The translations under genes and the position numbers were made by a program. The notes under the pieces were generated by a model. It searched no databases and had not been told where the DNA came from. It saw only the letters and a program-made list of their open reading frames with translations. DNA of 64,000 nt from Streptomyces griseochromogenes. Its GTDB lineage: Bacteria; Actinomycetota; Actinomycetes; Streptomycetales; Streptomycetaceae. The stretch lies in contig NZ_CP016279.1 of assembly GCF_001542625.1 (NCBI RefSeq), positions 496,001 to 560,000 of the forward strand, written 5' to 3'. Positions 1 to 9,033 of this stretch are shown piece after piece; positions within the stretch are counted from its first letter, which is position 1, and each line of letters begins with the position of its first letter.

Positions 1-1291
1 TCACCCCGGGCAGCGGCGAGATCATCATCGCGCCGGTCTCGGTCTGCCACCAGGTGTCCACGACCGGCGTCCGGTCGGCGCCGATGTGCTTGCGGTACCA
101 GACCCACGCCTCGGGGTTGATCGGCTCGCCCACGGAGCCGAGGATCCGCAGGGAGGACAGGTCGAACTGCGCGGGGATGTCGTCGCCCCACTTCATGAAC
201 GTACGGATCGCGGTCGGCGCTGTGTAGAGGATCGTGACCCGGTACTTCTCCACGATCTCCCAGAACCGGCCCTGGTGCGGGGTGTCCGGGGTGCCCTCGT
301 ACATGACCTGCGTCGCGCCGTTGGCCAGCGGCCCGTACACGATGTACGAGTGTCCGGTGACCCAGCCGACGTCCGCCGTGCACCAGTAGACGTCCGTCTC
401 CGGCTTGAGGTCGAACACCGCCCAGTGCGTGTACGACGCCTGCGTGAGGTAGCCGCCGGAGGTGTGCAGGATGCCCTTCGGCTTCCCCGTCGTGCCGGAG
501 GTGTAGAGGATGAACAGCGGGTGCTCCGCCTCGAACGCCTCCGGGGTGTGCTCGGCGGACTGCCCCTCCACCAGCTCGTGCCACCACACGTCGCGCTCGT
601 CGTTCCAGGCCACGTCCTGCCCGGTGCGGCGCACCACCAGCACGTGCTCGACGTTGTCCACACGCGCGATCGCGTCGTCCACGGCCGGCTTCAGCGCGGA
701 CGGCTTGCCGCGCCGGAAGCCGCCGTCGGCGGTGATGACGACCTTGGCGTCCGCGTCCTGGATACGGGTGGCGAGCGCGTCCGCCGAGAAGCCGCCGAAG
801 ACCACCGAGTGGGCGGCGCCGATCCGGGCCGAGGCCAGCATCGCGATCGCCGTCTCCGGGATCATCGGCATGTAGATGGCGACCCGGTCGCCCTTACGGA
901 CACCCAGCTCCAGCAGGGCGTTGGCGGCCTTGGAGACCTCGTCCTTCAGCTCCGCGTAGGTGATCGCGCGGCTGTCGCCGGGCTCGCCCTCGAAGTGGAT
1001 GGCGACCCGGTCCCCGTTGCCCGCCTCGACGTGCCGGTCCACGCAGTTGTACGCGACGTTCAGCTCGCCGTCCTTGAACCACTTCGCGAACGGCGGGTTC
1101 GACCAGTCCAGCGTCTCGGACGGTTCCTTGGCCCAGGTCAGCCGACGGGCTTGCTCGGCCCAGAAGCCGAGCCTGTCAGCCTTGGCCTGCTCGTACGCCT
1201 CGGCCGTGACGTTGGCGTTCGCCGCCAGGTCGGCCGGCGGCGCGAAGCGTCGCTCCTCCTTCAAGAGGTTGGCCAGGCTTTCGTTGCTCAC
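1..1291 (-). CDS. acsA: Acetyl-CoA synthetase, N-terminal part (cut by window edge)
   Basis: This is the first ~430 residues of an AMP-forming acetate-CoA ligase; the family is about 650 residues, so the C-terminal third lies left of the window. The enzyme activates acetate to acetyl-AMP and then acetyl-CoA in the cytoplasm. The reading shows the family N-terminus ([12 protein letters not shown]), the block [34 protein letters not shown], and the adenylation-domain stretch [11 protein letters not shown] followed by [12 protein letters not shown]. The chosen start is GTG at 1291, preceded by a GGGAGA ribosome site. It is transcribed away from the SulP gene's 3' end, with 116 bp between them. 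Confidence 0.93.
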   Translation of the reverse strand, partial: MSNESLANLLKEERRFAPPADLAANANVTAEAYEQAKADRLGFWAEQARRLTWAKEPSETLDWSNPPFAKWFKDGELNVAYNCVDRHVEAGNGDRVAIHFEGEPGDSRAITYAELKDEVSKAANALLELGVRKGDRVAIYMPMIPETAIAMLASARIGAAHSVVFGGFSADALATRIQDADAKVVITADGGFRRGKPSALKPAVDDAIARVDNVEHVLVVRRTGQDVAWNDERDVWWHELVEGQSAEHTPEAFEAEHPLFILYTSGTTGKPKGILHTSGGYLTQASYTHWAVFDLKPETDVYWCTADVGWVTGHSYIVYGPLANGATQVMYEGTPDTPHQGRFWEIVEKYRVTILYTAPTAIRTFMKWGDDIPAQFDLSSLRILGSVGEPINPEAWVWYRKHIGADRTPVVDTWWQTETGAMMISPLPGV

Positions 1292-1407
1292 GACATCTCC
1301 CTTTCCCGGGGTGTCCGTTGTGTCCTGGGCCACAGCTCATCAGACGCGAGGGGCCGATGACAAGAGCCTGCGGCCGAATTGGTTTAGACCTGTCTGTGCG
1401 TGGCCGC

Positions 1408-3714
1408 TCACACCGGACCGCGCGGCTCCTCCGCCGCGCTCCCGTCCTCTTTCACGTCCTCGAACACCCTCCCGGTTCGGTCGAGCAGATACGCCTGTGC
1501 CTCGCCCACGTGGAAGTACATCCCGTGCAGCTCCAGCGCACCGGCCGCCAGTGCCCGCGCGACCGGGGCGTGCGCGCGCAGGTGCTCCAGCTGCTGGACC
1601 ACGTTGGTCAGGCACAGTTGCTCCACCGCGTCGGCCGGTGCCCGCCCGGCCAGCCGGGGCCGAGGGCGCCGGTCGCCGCCCATCCGCTCGAGGCTCGGCA
1701 GGCCGTGTCCGAGCCACCGCTTCAGCGGCGTCGCCGCACCCTCGTGCTCGGTGCCGAGCAGCGCCTGCATCGCCCCGCACCCGGAGTGCCCGCACACGGT
1801 GACGGACCGCACCCCGAGCACCTCCACCGCGTACTCGATGGCTGCCGCCACCGAGTCGTCGCCGTGCTCCTCGCCCGGCGGCGGCACCAGGTTGCCGACG
1901 TTGCGGACGACGAACAGATCACCGGGACCACTGGAGGTGATCATCGAGGTGACCAGCCGGGAGTCGGCACAGGTCAGGAAGAGCTGCGAGGGCCGCTGCC
2001 CTTCCCGCGCGAGCCGCGCCAGCTCCTTGCGCACCAGCGGGGCGGTGTTGCGCTGGAACGAGCCGATGCCACGGGCGAGTTCATGGGCGACCGGTGCGGC
2101 GGGAGCCTGCGGCGGGCAGGCCCGGTGGTTGCGCCAGGGCGTCCAGGGACGGCAGCGACACGCGGCCGAGGTCGCCGGATCGGTGGTCCGCACTCCGTTG
2201 CGCCGGCCCGTGAGCTCGGTGGAACCGCCACGCGCGGTGTGCGCGCTCTGCCAGTCCTGCAGTGACTCGTACGCCGCGTGGTCCATGAACGACCCGTCCA
2301 GCTCCACGACGGCGTGGGCGCCTTGGGGTACGAGATGCAGGGCTCTGCTGAGCCGGGGCACTGCGAGGAATGTCAACTGGCCTCGTACATGTACGTGATG
2401 GACTCCTTCCTTCTCTTCGTGCGTGATGCGGGTGCGGGCGAGGCGGCGCAGGGCGAGGGCGACCGCCACGGCGACCCCGAGGGCCACACCCTCCAGGACG
2501 CCGAGGAACACCACGCCGAGTGTGGTGGCGGCGTACACCGGCACTTCACGGTGGCGGGTCACCGAGCGGATGTGGTGCAGGGACACCATCTGGATGCCGA
2601 CGGCCATCACCAGGGCGGCGAGCGAAGCGAGCGGGATCCGCTCCAGGAGCGGGACCATCAGCAGCGCGGCGACTACTACGAAAACGCCGTGCAGCATCGT
2701 GGAGTTCCGGCTCACGGCACCGGAATTCACATTCGCCGAACTCCGCACGGCCACTCCCGCGACCGGCAGTCCGCCAAGCGCTCCGGAGACGATGTTGGCG
2801 GCGCCCTGACCGAGCAGCTCGCGGTCCAGGTCCGAGCGGCCGACGGGGGCGCCGGGCCCGGGCCGGCCGGCGACCAGTTTGTCCACGGCGACCGCGCCGA
2901 GCAGCGACTGCACGCTGCACACCAGGGTCGTGGTGAGCACGGCGGCGGCGACGCCGAGCACCGGCCCCTCGGGCAGCGAGGCCAGAGCGTGGCTGCGCCA
3001 GGACGGCAGGTCGACCCGGGGCAGGGACAGCGCGGTCAGCGCGGCGGTGGCGGTGGCCCCGGCGACGGCGACCAGGGCGGCCGGGATCCTTCGGGTGAGG
3101 CGTCCGGCGCGGCCGGGGATGCGCGGCCAGGCCAGCAGCAGGGCCAGGGTCAGCGCGCTCATCGACACGGCGCCCGGGTGCAGGTGGGCCAATTGGGCGG
3201 GCAGGGCCCGCAGATTGGCGAGGACGGAACTGTCCGGGCTGCCGCCGAGAACGATGTGCACCTGAGCGACGGCGATGGTGACGCCGATGCCGGCGAGCAT
3301 GCCGTGCACCACGGCGGGGCTGACGGCGAGCGCGCCGCCGGCCACGCGCAGGCTGCCGAGACCCAGTTGGGCGAGCCCGGCGAGGACGGTGATGCCGCAG
3401 GTGGCTTGCCAGCCGTAGCGGTGGATCAGGTCGGCGGTGACCACGGTGAGTCCGGCGGCGGGGCCGCTGACCTGCAGCGGGCTGCCGCCGAGCCGGCCGG
3501 CGACGAGTCCGCCGACGGCGGCGGCGACCAGACCGGCCTGGAGCGGGGCACCGGTGGCGAGAGCGATGCCGAGGGAGAGGGGCAGGGCGATCAGGAAGAC
3601 CGCCAGGGACGCGGACAGATCGGCGCCCTCGACGCGGAAGCGGCGGCGCGGGGCCGGCCGGGGGCCGTGCGGCGAGTGGGGGTGCTGGGTGTGAAGGGGT
3701 GCGCAGGCTGACAT
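1408..3714 (-). CDS. SulP-family anion permease fused to beta-carbonic anhydrase
   Basis: A 768-residue membrane protein with two functions joined. Residues ~25-440 form a SulP-type transporter core (SASLAVFLIALPLSLGIALATGAP, then many hydrophobic segments). A short STAS-like stretch follows (HVHVRGQLTFLAVPRLSRAL), then a Pro/Cys-rich linker (~530-550), then a beta-class carbonic anhydrase. The zinc ligands are visible: Cys582 and Asp584 in CADSR, and His643 and Cys646 in HSGC. The likely role is bicarbonate or sulfate uptake coupled to CO2/bicarbonate interconversion; the substrate is inferred from the fusion. Start ATG at 3714 follows a GGAGGA site. The linker looks odd, but the frame stays open and the anhydrase motifs are intact, so I do not call a frameshift. 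Confidence 0.9.
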   Translation of the reverse strand: MSACAPLHTQHPHSPHGPRPAPRRRFRVEGADLSASLAVFLIALPLSLGIALATGAPLQAGLVAAAVGGLVAGRLGGSPLQVSGPAAGLTVVTADLIHRYGWQATCGITVLAGLAQLGLGSLRVAGGALAVSPAVVHGMLAGIGVTIAVAQVHIVLGGSPDSSVLANLRALPAQLAHLHPGAVSMSALTLALLLAWPRIPGRAGRLTRRIPAALVAVAGATATAALTALSLPRVDLPSWRSHALASLPEGPVLGVAAAVLTTTLVCSVQSLLGAVAVDKLVAGRPGPGAPVGRSDLDRELLGQGAANIVSGALGGLPVAGVAVRSSANVNSGAVSRNSTMLHGVFVVVAALLMVPLLERIPLASLAALVMAVGIQMVSLHHIRSVTRHREVPVYAATTLGVVFLGVLEGVALGVAVAVALALRRLARTRITHEEKEGVHHVHVRGQLTFLAVPRLSRALHLVPQGAHAVVELDGSFMDHAAYESLQDWQSAHTARGGSTELTGRRNGVRTTDPATSAACRCRPWTPWRNHRACPPQAPAAPVAHELARGIGSFQRNTAPLVRKELARLAREGQRPSQLFLTCADSRLVTSMITSSGPGDLFVVRNVGNLVPPPGEEHGDDSVAAAIEYAVEVLGVRSVTVCGHSGCGAMQALLGTEHEGAATPLKRWLGHGLPSLERMGGDRRPRPRLAGRAPADAVEQLCLTNVVQQLEHLRAHAPVARALAAGALELHGMYFHVGEAQAYLLDRTGRVFEDVKEDGSAAEEPRGPV

Positions 3715-4065
3715 GGTCCCGTCTCCTCCGGGCGGCGCGGTCGCGGACTGGGGTTTCCCCGTCGAGGCGGGGGTTCGGTCGCGGCCGTGAGGTCACGGCG
3801 TACAGCGGCGGGATGACATCAACTCTTGGTAAACGAACCGTAATGCCAAGTAAAGGATATACATAGATTTACTGGGCAAACGGAGCATCAGCTCACCCTT
3901 ATTGATGAACCGATCATTTTATCGGCTTGTCGTATTAATTCCTTCTCGGTCCCGTGGGACCTTGGCGGCGCTGTCGGCACACCCCGACACATCACCAGAA
4001 AACGCCCTCTCCGGTGCGTGCCTGAGTCGGCGTTTGCCTGAGAGAAGGAAGAAGGTGAGCGGAAC
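3715..4065. other. Divergent intergenic region, AT-richer than surroundings
   Basis: This gap separates the SulP-carbonic anhydrase gene (leftward) from the deacetylase-like lipoprotein gene (rightward), so it must hold both promoters. Positions ~3820-3945 are clearly AT-rich for this genome. A small inverted repeat, CCGAT-N6-ATCGG, sits at 3910-3925. No RNA gene, no convincing ORF and no clear -35/-10 pair was recognised. Confidence 0.6.
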
Positions 4066-5331
4066 ATGGCCGCCACCCAGAGGATGGCCGTCGGCGCCGT
4101 GGCCGCCGCGGCCTGTGCCGCGTCGCTCGCCGGCTGCGCGACCGGCTCCAACGGAACGAAGGAAGGGACACCCGCACCGCGGAAGGGGGCACCGGCACCC
4201 AACAGCGTGCTTCGCCTGATCGGCGACGGGTCCACCGCCTACACCGGCGCGCAGCCGCATCTGCCCAGCCCTGAACGGCTGAAGCCAGGCCAGAAGCCTC
4301 CGCAGTTCGTGGTGTTCTCCTGGGACGGCGCGGGCGAGGACAGCCAGAAGCTGTTCTCCCACTTCCGCAAGGTCTCCAAGGAGAACAACGCGACGATGAC
4401 GTACTTCCTCAGCGGCGTGTACCTGCTGCCGGAGGAGAAGCGCGACCTCTACCGGCCGCCCCAGCACTCGCCCGGCAGCTCGGACATCGGCTTCAACGAC
4501 GAGCAGGGCATCGCCGACACCCTCAAGCAGGTACGGCTGGCCTGGCTGGAGGGCAACGAGATCGGCACCCACTTCAACGGCCACTTCTGCGGCCCCGACG
4601 GCGGGGTCGGCGAGTGGTCGGTCAAGGAGTGGAAGAGCGAGATCGCCCAGGCCAAGGAGTTCGTGAAGTCCTGGAGGACGAACGCCGAGATGAAGAAGGC
4701 GGCCCCGCTGCCCTTCGACTACGACAAGGAGCTGATCGGCGCCCGCACTCCCTGCCTGGAAGGGCAGAAGAACTTCATGAAGGCGGCCCGCCAGCTGGGC
4801 TTCCGCTACGACTCCAGCGGAGTCAACGACCAGGTCTGGCCCAAGAAGAAAGAAGGCCTGTGGGACGTGTCCATGCAGCTGGTGCCCTTCCCGGGGCACA
4901 CCTATGAGCAGCTGACCATGGACTATAACTTCATGATCAACCAGTCGGGCACCCAGACCCAGGGCGACCCCGACAAGTTCGACTACTGGGGCGACCAGAT
5001 GCGCGACGGCCTGCTCAAGGGCTTCTACCGGGCCTACGACGGCAACCGCGCACCCCTCATCATCGGCAACCACTTCGAGTCCTGGAACGGCGGCACCTAC
5101 ATGCGTGCCGTCGACGAGGTGGTGAAGGAGGTGTGCAACAAGTCCGAGGTGCGCTGTGTCTCCTTCCACCAGCTCGTCGACTGGCTGGATGCCCAGGACC
5201 CGCAGACGCTGGCGAAGCTGCGCAACCTGAAGGTGGGCGAGGCGCCGCGGCAGGGCTGGGCGTCCTTCCTCTCCGGCCGCCCGGCCCCGGCTCCGAAGGG
5301 CGTCCCGGGGGCGCCGGCCGACAAGCGGTAG
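4066..5331 (+). CDS. Secreted lipoprotein with polysaccharide-deacetylase-like domain
   Basis: The 421-residue product starts with a lipoprotein signal: a hydrophobic Ala-rich segment ending in the lipobox LAGC (Cys ~24), then a Pro/Ala-rich linker. The folded part begins near residue 75 with VVFSWDGAGED, resembling the first metal/catalytic motif of carbohydrate esterase family 4. Further on, EIGTHFNGHFCG supplies the His-x(3)-His type metal motif. It is probably anchored outside the membrane and acts on cell-wall or extracellular glycan; the substrate is unknown. Start ATG 4066 follows a purine-rich AGAGAAGGAAGAAGG stretch. It ends 3 bp from the stop of the convergent ATPase gene. Domain assignment is by motif only, and a noncatalytic relative is possible. 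Confidence 0.75.
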   Translation: MAATQRMAVGAVAAAACAASLAGCATGSNGTKEGTPAPRKGAPAPNSVLRLIGDGSTAYTGAQPHLPSPERLKPGQKPPQFVVFSWDGAGEDSQKLFSHFRKVSKENNATMTYFLSGVYLLPEEKRDLYRPPQHSPGSSDIGFNDEQGIADTLKQVRLAWLEGNEIGTHFNGHFCGPDGGVGEWSVKEWKSEIAQAKEFVKSWRTNAEMKKAAPLPFDYDKELIGARTPCLEGQKNFMKAARQLGFRYDSSGVNDQVWPKKKEGLWDVSMQLVPFPGHTYEQLTMDYNFMINQSGTQTQGDPDKFDYWGDQMRDGLLKGFYRAYDGNRAPLIIGNHFESWNGGTYMRAVDEVVKEVCNKSEVRCVSFHQLVDWLDAQDPQTLAKLRNLKVGEAPRQGWASFLSGRPAPAPKGVPGAPADKR

Positions 5332-5334
5332 GCG

Positions 5335-6315
5335 TCAGACGGGAGTTGCCACGCTCTCGCCCAGCACGAAGTCGGGGTCGACCTGCGCCGCCAGGTCGGC
5401 CCCGGTGCGCTCGTTGCCCCACGCCTCGGCGTTCTTCAGGTGGAAGTGCACCATCTGCCGCGTGTAGCGCTCCCAGTCGCGTGCCTCGTGCCTGGCGTCC
5501 GCCGCGGCCCGCAGGGTGTGCAGGGCATGGGCGTTGGCTTCCTCCAGGAGATCGAACCTGGGCGGGCGGCCCTTCTCCATGGCGCGCACCCAGTCCGAGT
5601 GGCCGACCGTCACCAGCAGATCGTCACCGACCTCCGAGCGGAGGAAGTCGATGTCGTCCTGCGCCTGGACCTTGTTGCCCACGACCTTCAGGGCCACGCC
5701 GAAGTCGCGGGCGTACTCCTTGTACTGGCGGTAGACGGAGACCCCCTTCCGGGTCGGCTCGGCGACGAGGAACGTCATGTCGAAGCGGGTGAACATGCCG
5801 GAGGCGAAGGAGTCCGAACCCGCCGTCATGTCGACCACGACGTACTCGTCGGGGCCGTCGACGAGGTGGTTCAGGAACAGCTCCACCGCTCCCGTCTTGG
5901 AGTGGTAGCAGGCGACCCCGAGGTCGGCGTCCGTGAAGGGGCCGGTGACCATCAAACGGGCGGCGCCGCCGTCGAGTTCCACCGGGCGCGCGCAGGCGTC
6001 GTACACCGGGCTGGGCTCCCGCACCCGGACCAGCCGCGAGCCCTCGCCCGGCGGGGTCGTCTTGATCATCGTGGCGGCGGAGGCGATGCGCGGGTTGGAA
6101 CCGCGCAGATAGTCCTTGATCAGCGAGAGCCGTTCGCCCATGGCGGGCAGCGCGGCCGCCTCCGACTCCTCGAGACCGAGCGCCGGGCCGAGGTGCTGGT
6201 TGATGTCCGCGTCGATGGCGACCACCGGCCGTCCGGCCGCGACGAGGTGGCGGATGAAGAGGGAGGAGAGCGTGGTCTTGCCGCTGCCGCCCTTCCCGAC
6301 GAAAGCAATTTTCAT
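5335..6315 (-). CDS. CooC/MinD-like P-loop ATPase
   Basis: The product (326 residues from ATG 6315) begins directly with MKIAFVGKGGSGKTT, a deviant Walker A of the SIMIBI class (MinD/ParA/CooC/Mrp). It also contains DADINQHLGPALGLEE, a Walker B-like VVDMTAGSDSFASGMFTRFD and the LVAEPTRKGVSVY stretch typical of CooC-like proteins. Such ATPases insert metals or regulate partner proteins; no carbon monoxide dehydrogenase genes lie nearby, so the partner is unknown. Upstream in-frame GTG 6321 and TTG 6324 are alternatives; ATG 6315 was chosen because the P-loop then starts at residue 7. It is divergent from the Fic-like gene, with 146 bp between. Confidence 0.82.
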   Translation of the reverse strand: MKIAFVGKGGSGKTTLSSLFIRHLVAAGRPVVAIDADINQHLGPALGLEESEAAALPAMGERLSLIKDYLRGSNPRIASAATMIKTTPPGEGSRLVRVREPSPVYDACARPVELDGGAARLMVTGPFTDADLGVACYHSKTGAVELFLNHLVDGPDEYVVVDMTAGSDSFASGMFTRFDMTFLVAEPTRKGVSVYRQYKEYARDFGVALKVVGNKVQAQDDIDFLRSEVGDDLLVTVGHSDWVRAMEKGRPPRFDLLEEANAHALHTLRAAADARHEARDWERYTRQMVHFHLKNAEAWGNERTGADLAAQVDPDFVLGESVATPV

Positions 6316-6461
6316 GTTCACCAAGGGTAGTCAGCTGATAGCTGTATGTGTCAGTCGGAGTCGAGAAGACCACTCCTTCGTGGGGTGGGACCGGCGAGGC
6401 GTGCGCCAAGCCCGCCGGGGGCGGACGGTCGGGTGAAGGGTGGGCGCGTACTGTCGTACTC

Positions 6462-7286
6462 ATGAGTACGACAGGTGCGACCGCCGATCCGCTCGCGGCC
6501 CTGGGCTCACTGCCCGGTGTGGCCGAGTCCGTGGAGTCCGTGCGCAAGGCCGTGGACCGGGTCTACGGGCACCGGGTCATGCGGCGCCGCAGCAACGAGA
6601 TCACCTCCGAGGCGGCGCTGCGCGCCGCCCGCGGTTCGGCGGCGCTGTCCGGTGCCGACTGGGCCCTGGAGGAGGTACGGCGGCGCACCGACTTCGGCGT
6701 CGACGCCGAGGCGCGTGTCATGGGCGCGGCGCTCAGGCTGACGGCCGAGGCGGGCCAGCTGCTGTCCATCTGGCGACAGTCGCCCCTCAGGGTGCTGGCC
6801 CGGCTGCACCTGGTGGCCGCCGCGGACCAGGGTGCGGAGATCGGCCGGCCGCGCCAGGCGGGCGAGGCGGTCGACGAGCCGCTGATCGAGCTGCCGCTGC
6901 CGGACGCGCGTGAGGTGTCCGGACGGCTGGAGGGGCTGGCGGACCTGATCATCGCGGGCACCTCCGCGCCCGCGCTGGTGACGGCCGCCGTGGTGCACGG
7001 CGAACTGCTCGCCCTGCGCCCCTTCACCTCCCACAACGGCCTGGTCGCGCGTGCGGCCGAGCGGATCGTCCTGATCGGCAGCGGACTCGACCCGAAGGCC
7101 GTGTGCCCGGCCGAGGTGGGCCACGCCGAACTCGGCCGCGCCTCCTGCCTCGCCGCGCTGGACGGGTATGTTTCCGGCACTCCGGAAGGCATGGCTGCCT
7201 GGATCGCGCACTGTGGCAGGGCGGTCGAGCTGGGTGCCCGCGAGTCCACCGCGGTGTGCGAGGCGCTCCAGCGCGGCGCGGCCTAG
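6462..7286 (+). CDS. Fic/DOC-like fold protein with degenerate active-site motif
   Basis: A 274-residue cytoplasmic protein, start ATG 6462. Near residues 175-200 it reads HGELLALRPFTSHNGLVARAAERIVL, which has the shape of the Fic motif HPFxxGNGRxxR but lacks the catalytic His (Arg instead), the second Gly and the Arg of GNGR. The fold is therefore probably Fic-like while AMP transfer looks unlikely. The N-terminal half (VYGHRVMRRRSNEITSEAALRAARGSAALSGA) is a conserved-looking helical region that resembles nothing else I know. It is divergent from the CooC-like ATPase and convergent with the HAD phosphatase. The Fic assignment is moderately sure; function is unknown. Confidence 0.72.
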   Translation: MSTTGATADPLAALGSLPGVAESVESVRKAVDRVYGHRVMRRRSNEITSEAALRAARGSAALSGADWALEEVRRRTDFGVDAEARVMGAALRLTAEAGQLLSIWRQSPLRVLARLHLVAAADQGAEIGRPRQAGEAVDEPLIELPLPDAREVSGRLEGLADLIIAGTSAPALVTAAVVHGELLALRPFTSHNGLVARAAERIVLIGSGLDPKAVCPAEVGHAELGRASCLAALDGYVSGTPEGMAAWIAHCGRAVELGARESTAVCEALQRGAA

Positions 7287-7616
7287 GAAAACTCCCCTGA
7301 CAAGGGTTGCGGCGGTACGAGTTCTCGTACCGCCGCTGGCATGTTCACCCGGTTACCAGGCGTCCTCGATATGTCGCCCATCAGGTCGGGGTCTTTTGCC
7401 CGTCACCTGGTGCGGCTGGCCCGTAATCGACGGGTCGACGTCGCGTGGGTGCCCGATGTTCATGCAAGGTCCGTGGGCCAAGTGCGTAGTGGTAGGGGAT
7501 CCTCTCGGATGTCCTTTGGTCTCGCGGGCCGTTAAATCCTTTGTACTGCAAGCGGGAAATAAGCGGAACCCCTGCCTGCGGTTCTTTACTTTCGGGTTCA
7601 AACAGGGGCGAATCGG
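7287..7616. other. Convergent intergenic region
   Basis: This stretch separates two genes that end toward each other. It holds a strong hairpin just after the Fic-like stop (separate entry). The remainder (~7340-7616) has no ORF with Streptomyces codon bias and no recognisable RNA gene. It includes a short AT-richer section around 7530-7600. A GGTTCAAAC string there imitates a tRNA T-loop but lacks a pairing stem. Confidence 0.55.
7309..7336 (+). terminator. Perfect 12-bp hairpin after the Fic-like gene
   Basis: GCGGCGGTACGA (7309-7320) and its exact reverse complement (7325-7336) flank a GTTC loop, 22 bp after the stop codon. There is no U tract, as is common for Streptomyces terminators. 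Being symmetric, it could also serve the convergent HAD gene. Confidence 0.75.
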
Positions 7617-8450
7617 TCAGGATGCCATGCTGCGGCGCCGGTTCGCGTACCAGACCAGACCAGCGGTGGCGGCCGCCGCTCCTATGGCCGCCGCCGCGAC
7701 GAGTGCCGGGCGGGGCGGCACGGAGAACGCGGGCAGCCGCTGCTTGAGCCGGACCGGCCTGCGGAACTCCAGAACCGGCCACCCGCGCGCGAGCGCTTCA
7801 CGGCGCAGCGCGCGGTCGGGGTTCACGGCGTGCGGATGTCCGACCGCCCGGAGCATCGGCAGGTCGGTCGCCGAGTCGCTGTAGGCGTAGCAGCGCTCCA
7901 GGTCGTACCCCTCGGTCGCGGCCAGGTCCCTGACCGCCTCGGCCTTGGTCGGGCCGTAGGCGTAGTACTCCACCTCCCCGGTGAAGCAGCCGTCCTCGCC
8001 GACGACCATGCGCGTGGCCACCACCCGGTCGGCGCCGAGCAGTTCGCCGACCGGCTCGACCACCTCGGCGCCCGAGGTGGAGACGATCACGACGTCGCGT
8101 CCGGCCGTGTGGTGCTCCTCGATGAGGGAGGCGGCCTCGTCGTAGATGATCGGGTCGATCAGATCGTGCAGGGTCTCGGCGACGATCTCTTTCACCTGCT
8201 GGACGTTCCAGCCGCGGCACAGGGCGGAGAGATACTCGCGCATGCGCTCCATCTGGTCGTGGTCCAAGCCGCCCACCAGGAACACGAACTGGGCATATGC
8301 GGTACGCAGTGCGGCCCTGCGGTTGATCAGTCCACCCTGGTAGAAGGACTTGCTGAAGGTGAGGGTGCTCGACTTCGCAATGACCGTCTTGTCCAGGTCA
8401 AAGAAGGCTGCTGCGCGGGGCAAGGAGTGGTTTTCCACGCCCCTGAGCAT
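7617..8450 (-). CDS. HAD-superfamily subfamily IB phosphatase with C-terminal membrane segment
   Basis: A 277-residue protein. Motif I is FFDLDKTVIAKSS (catalytic Asp near residue 18), motif II is VIVSTSGAEVVEPV, and motifs III/IV are KAEAVRDLAA and YAYSDSATDLPML. These mark a SerB-like HAD-IB hydrolase. A C-terminal hydrophobic segment (ALVAAAAIGAAAATAGLVWYA) followed by Arg residues suggests tail anchoring in the membrane. The substrate is unknown; relatives include phosphoserine and lysophospholipid phosphatases. Start ATG 8450 is used; an in-frame GTG 12 bases downstream is an alternative. In Mycobacterium tuberculosis a related HAD gene (Rv3661) also lies beside the 6C RNA and ssd, supporting conserved order. 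Confidence 0.88.
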   Translation of the reverse strand: MLRGVENHSLPRAAAFFDLDKTVIAKSSTLTFSKSFYQGGLINRRAALRTAYAQFVFLVGGLDHDQMERMREYLSALCRGWNVQQVKEIVAETLHDLIDPIIYDEAASLIEEHHTAGRDVVIVSTSGAEVVEPVGELLGADRVVATRMVVGEDGCFTGEVEYYAYGPTKAEAVRDLAATEGYDLERCYAYSDSATDLPMLRAVGHPHAVNPDRALRREALARGWPVLEFRRPVRLKQRLPAFSVPPRPALVAAAAIGAAAATAGLVWYANRRRSMAS

Positions 8451-8549
8451 AGGCGCCCACCATTCGGCGTAAGGTGGGGCGCGTGGGTTTGCCTGAGAGG
8501 GCTCTCGGGTACACCATGGAAGTCACGGATCGTTCGCGACCGTGCTAAC

Positions 8550-8622
8550 CCGGTCCGACTCCTCCCCCCCCGAGTCGGCCGTGGGGACGACCCCCGCTCT
8601 CCCCCCCGGCGGGGGTCGTCGC
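8550..8622 (+). ncRNA. 6C small RNA (two hairpins with C-rich loops)
   Basis: Two hairpins sit side by side. Hairpin 1 has stem CCGACTC (8555-8561) with GAGTCGG (8572-8578), and its 10-nt loop contains eight consecutive C residues. Hairpin 2 has a 12-bp stem GACGACCCCCGC (8586-8597) with its exact complement (8609-8620), and its loop contains seven C residues. Two hairpins each with at least six loop C residues is the definition of the actinobacterial 6C RNA family. The position between an HAD phosphatase gene and ssd matches the mycobacterial 6C RNA (B11) and, as I recall, S. coelicolor scr3559. Exact ends are not visible; a T-rich stretch follows at ~8635-8660. Confidence 0.9.
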
Positions 8623-9033
8623 ATGTCCGGGTGGGTTTTCTCCCTTCTTTTCGAGGCCGCGAGGCCGGTGAGCGGCTACGCGGTCGCCGTTTCGTCATGT
8701 CCATGATTCATTACTCATGGTAATCGACAGGCTGCTCTACGGAAGTTGTACAGGGATCGGCGCAGGGGTCACCGGTATGAGTGACAGCGATATTCACAAT
8801 CGCTGAGTTGTCCACGGTTTTCGACCAAGATCCACACGATTTCCGGGTTCGCTGCACCGTGATTCCAGCGCGCTTCGGCCGCGGCGAGTTCATGGCCGGT
8901 TCCGATTGCCGGGGCGCGTATGGCCGGTTCCTATCGGCCGTCCATATGGGGGCCGGTTGCCGGTTCTCCACAACTTTGGGAATCGCGTGGCCGCAGAGGC
9001 TGCGTGGAAGTCACAGCCTAGGGGGGATCACAC
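8623..9033. other. Upstream region of ssd
   Basis: About 410 bp between the 6C RNA and the ssd start with no convincing ORF. It should contain the ssd/tad promoter. Three strings loosely resemble Streptomyces DnaA boxes (TTGTCCACG near 8808, ATCCACAC near 8830, TTCTCCACA near 8966) but they are spread out and imperfect. A GGGGGG ribosome site lies just before the GTG at 9034. Confidence 0.5.

Noticed and set aside
86..1360. 424-codon plus-strand frame opposite acsA
   Set aside because: No motif and biased toward Arg/Val/Gly; the minus strand encodes acetyl-CoA synthetase.
2070..2260. Possible frameshift in the linker of the SulP-carbonic anhydrase gene
   Set aside because: The linker looks unusual, but the frame stays open and zinc-ligand motifs follow in the same frame; CRPWTPWRNH-type linkers are what I expect in Streptomyces homologues.
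7580..7620. T-loop-like GGTTCAAAC suggesting a tRNA or tRNA remnant
   Set aside because: The flanking bases do not pair into a T stem and no acceptor or anticodon arms can be found.
8516..8548. Ten-codon ORF just before the 6C RNA hairpins, as a leader peptide with attenuator
   Set aside because: No ribosome site and no repeated regulatory codons; the hairpins are explained better by the 6C RNA family.
8800..8980. Cluster of DnaA-box-like strings upstream of ssd
   Set aside because: Only three imperfect matches over 160 bp with irregular spacing and no dnaA/dnaN neighbours; not an origin.
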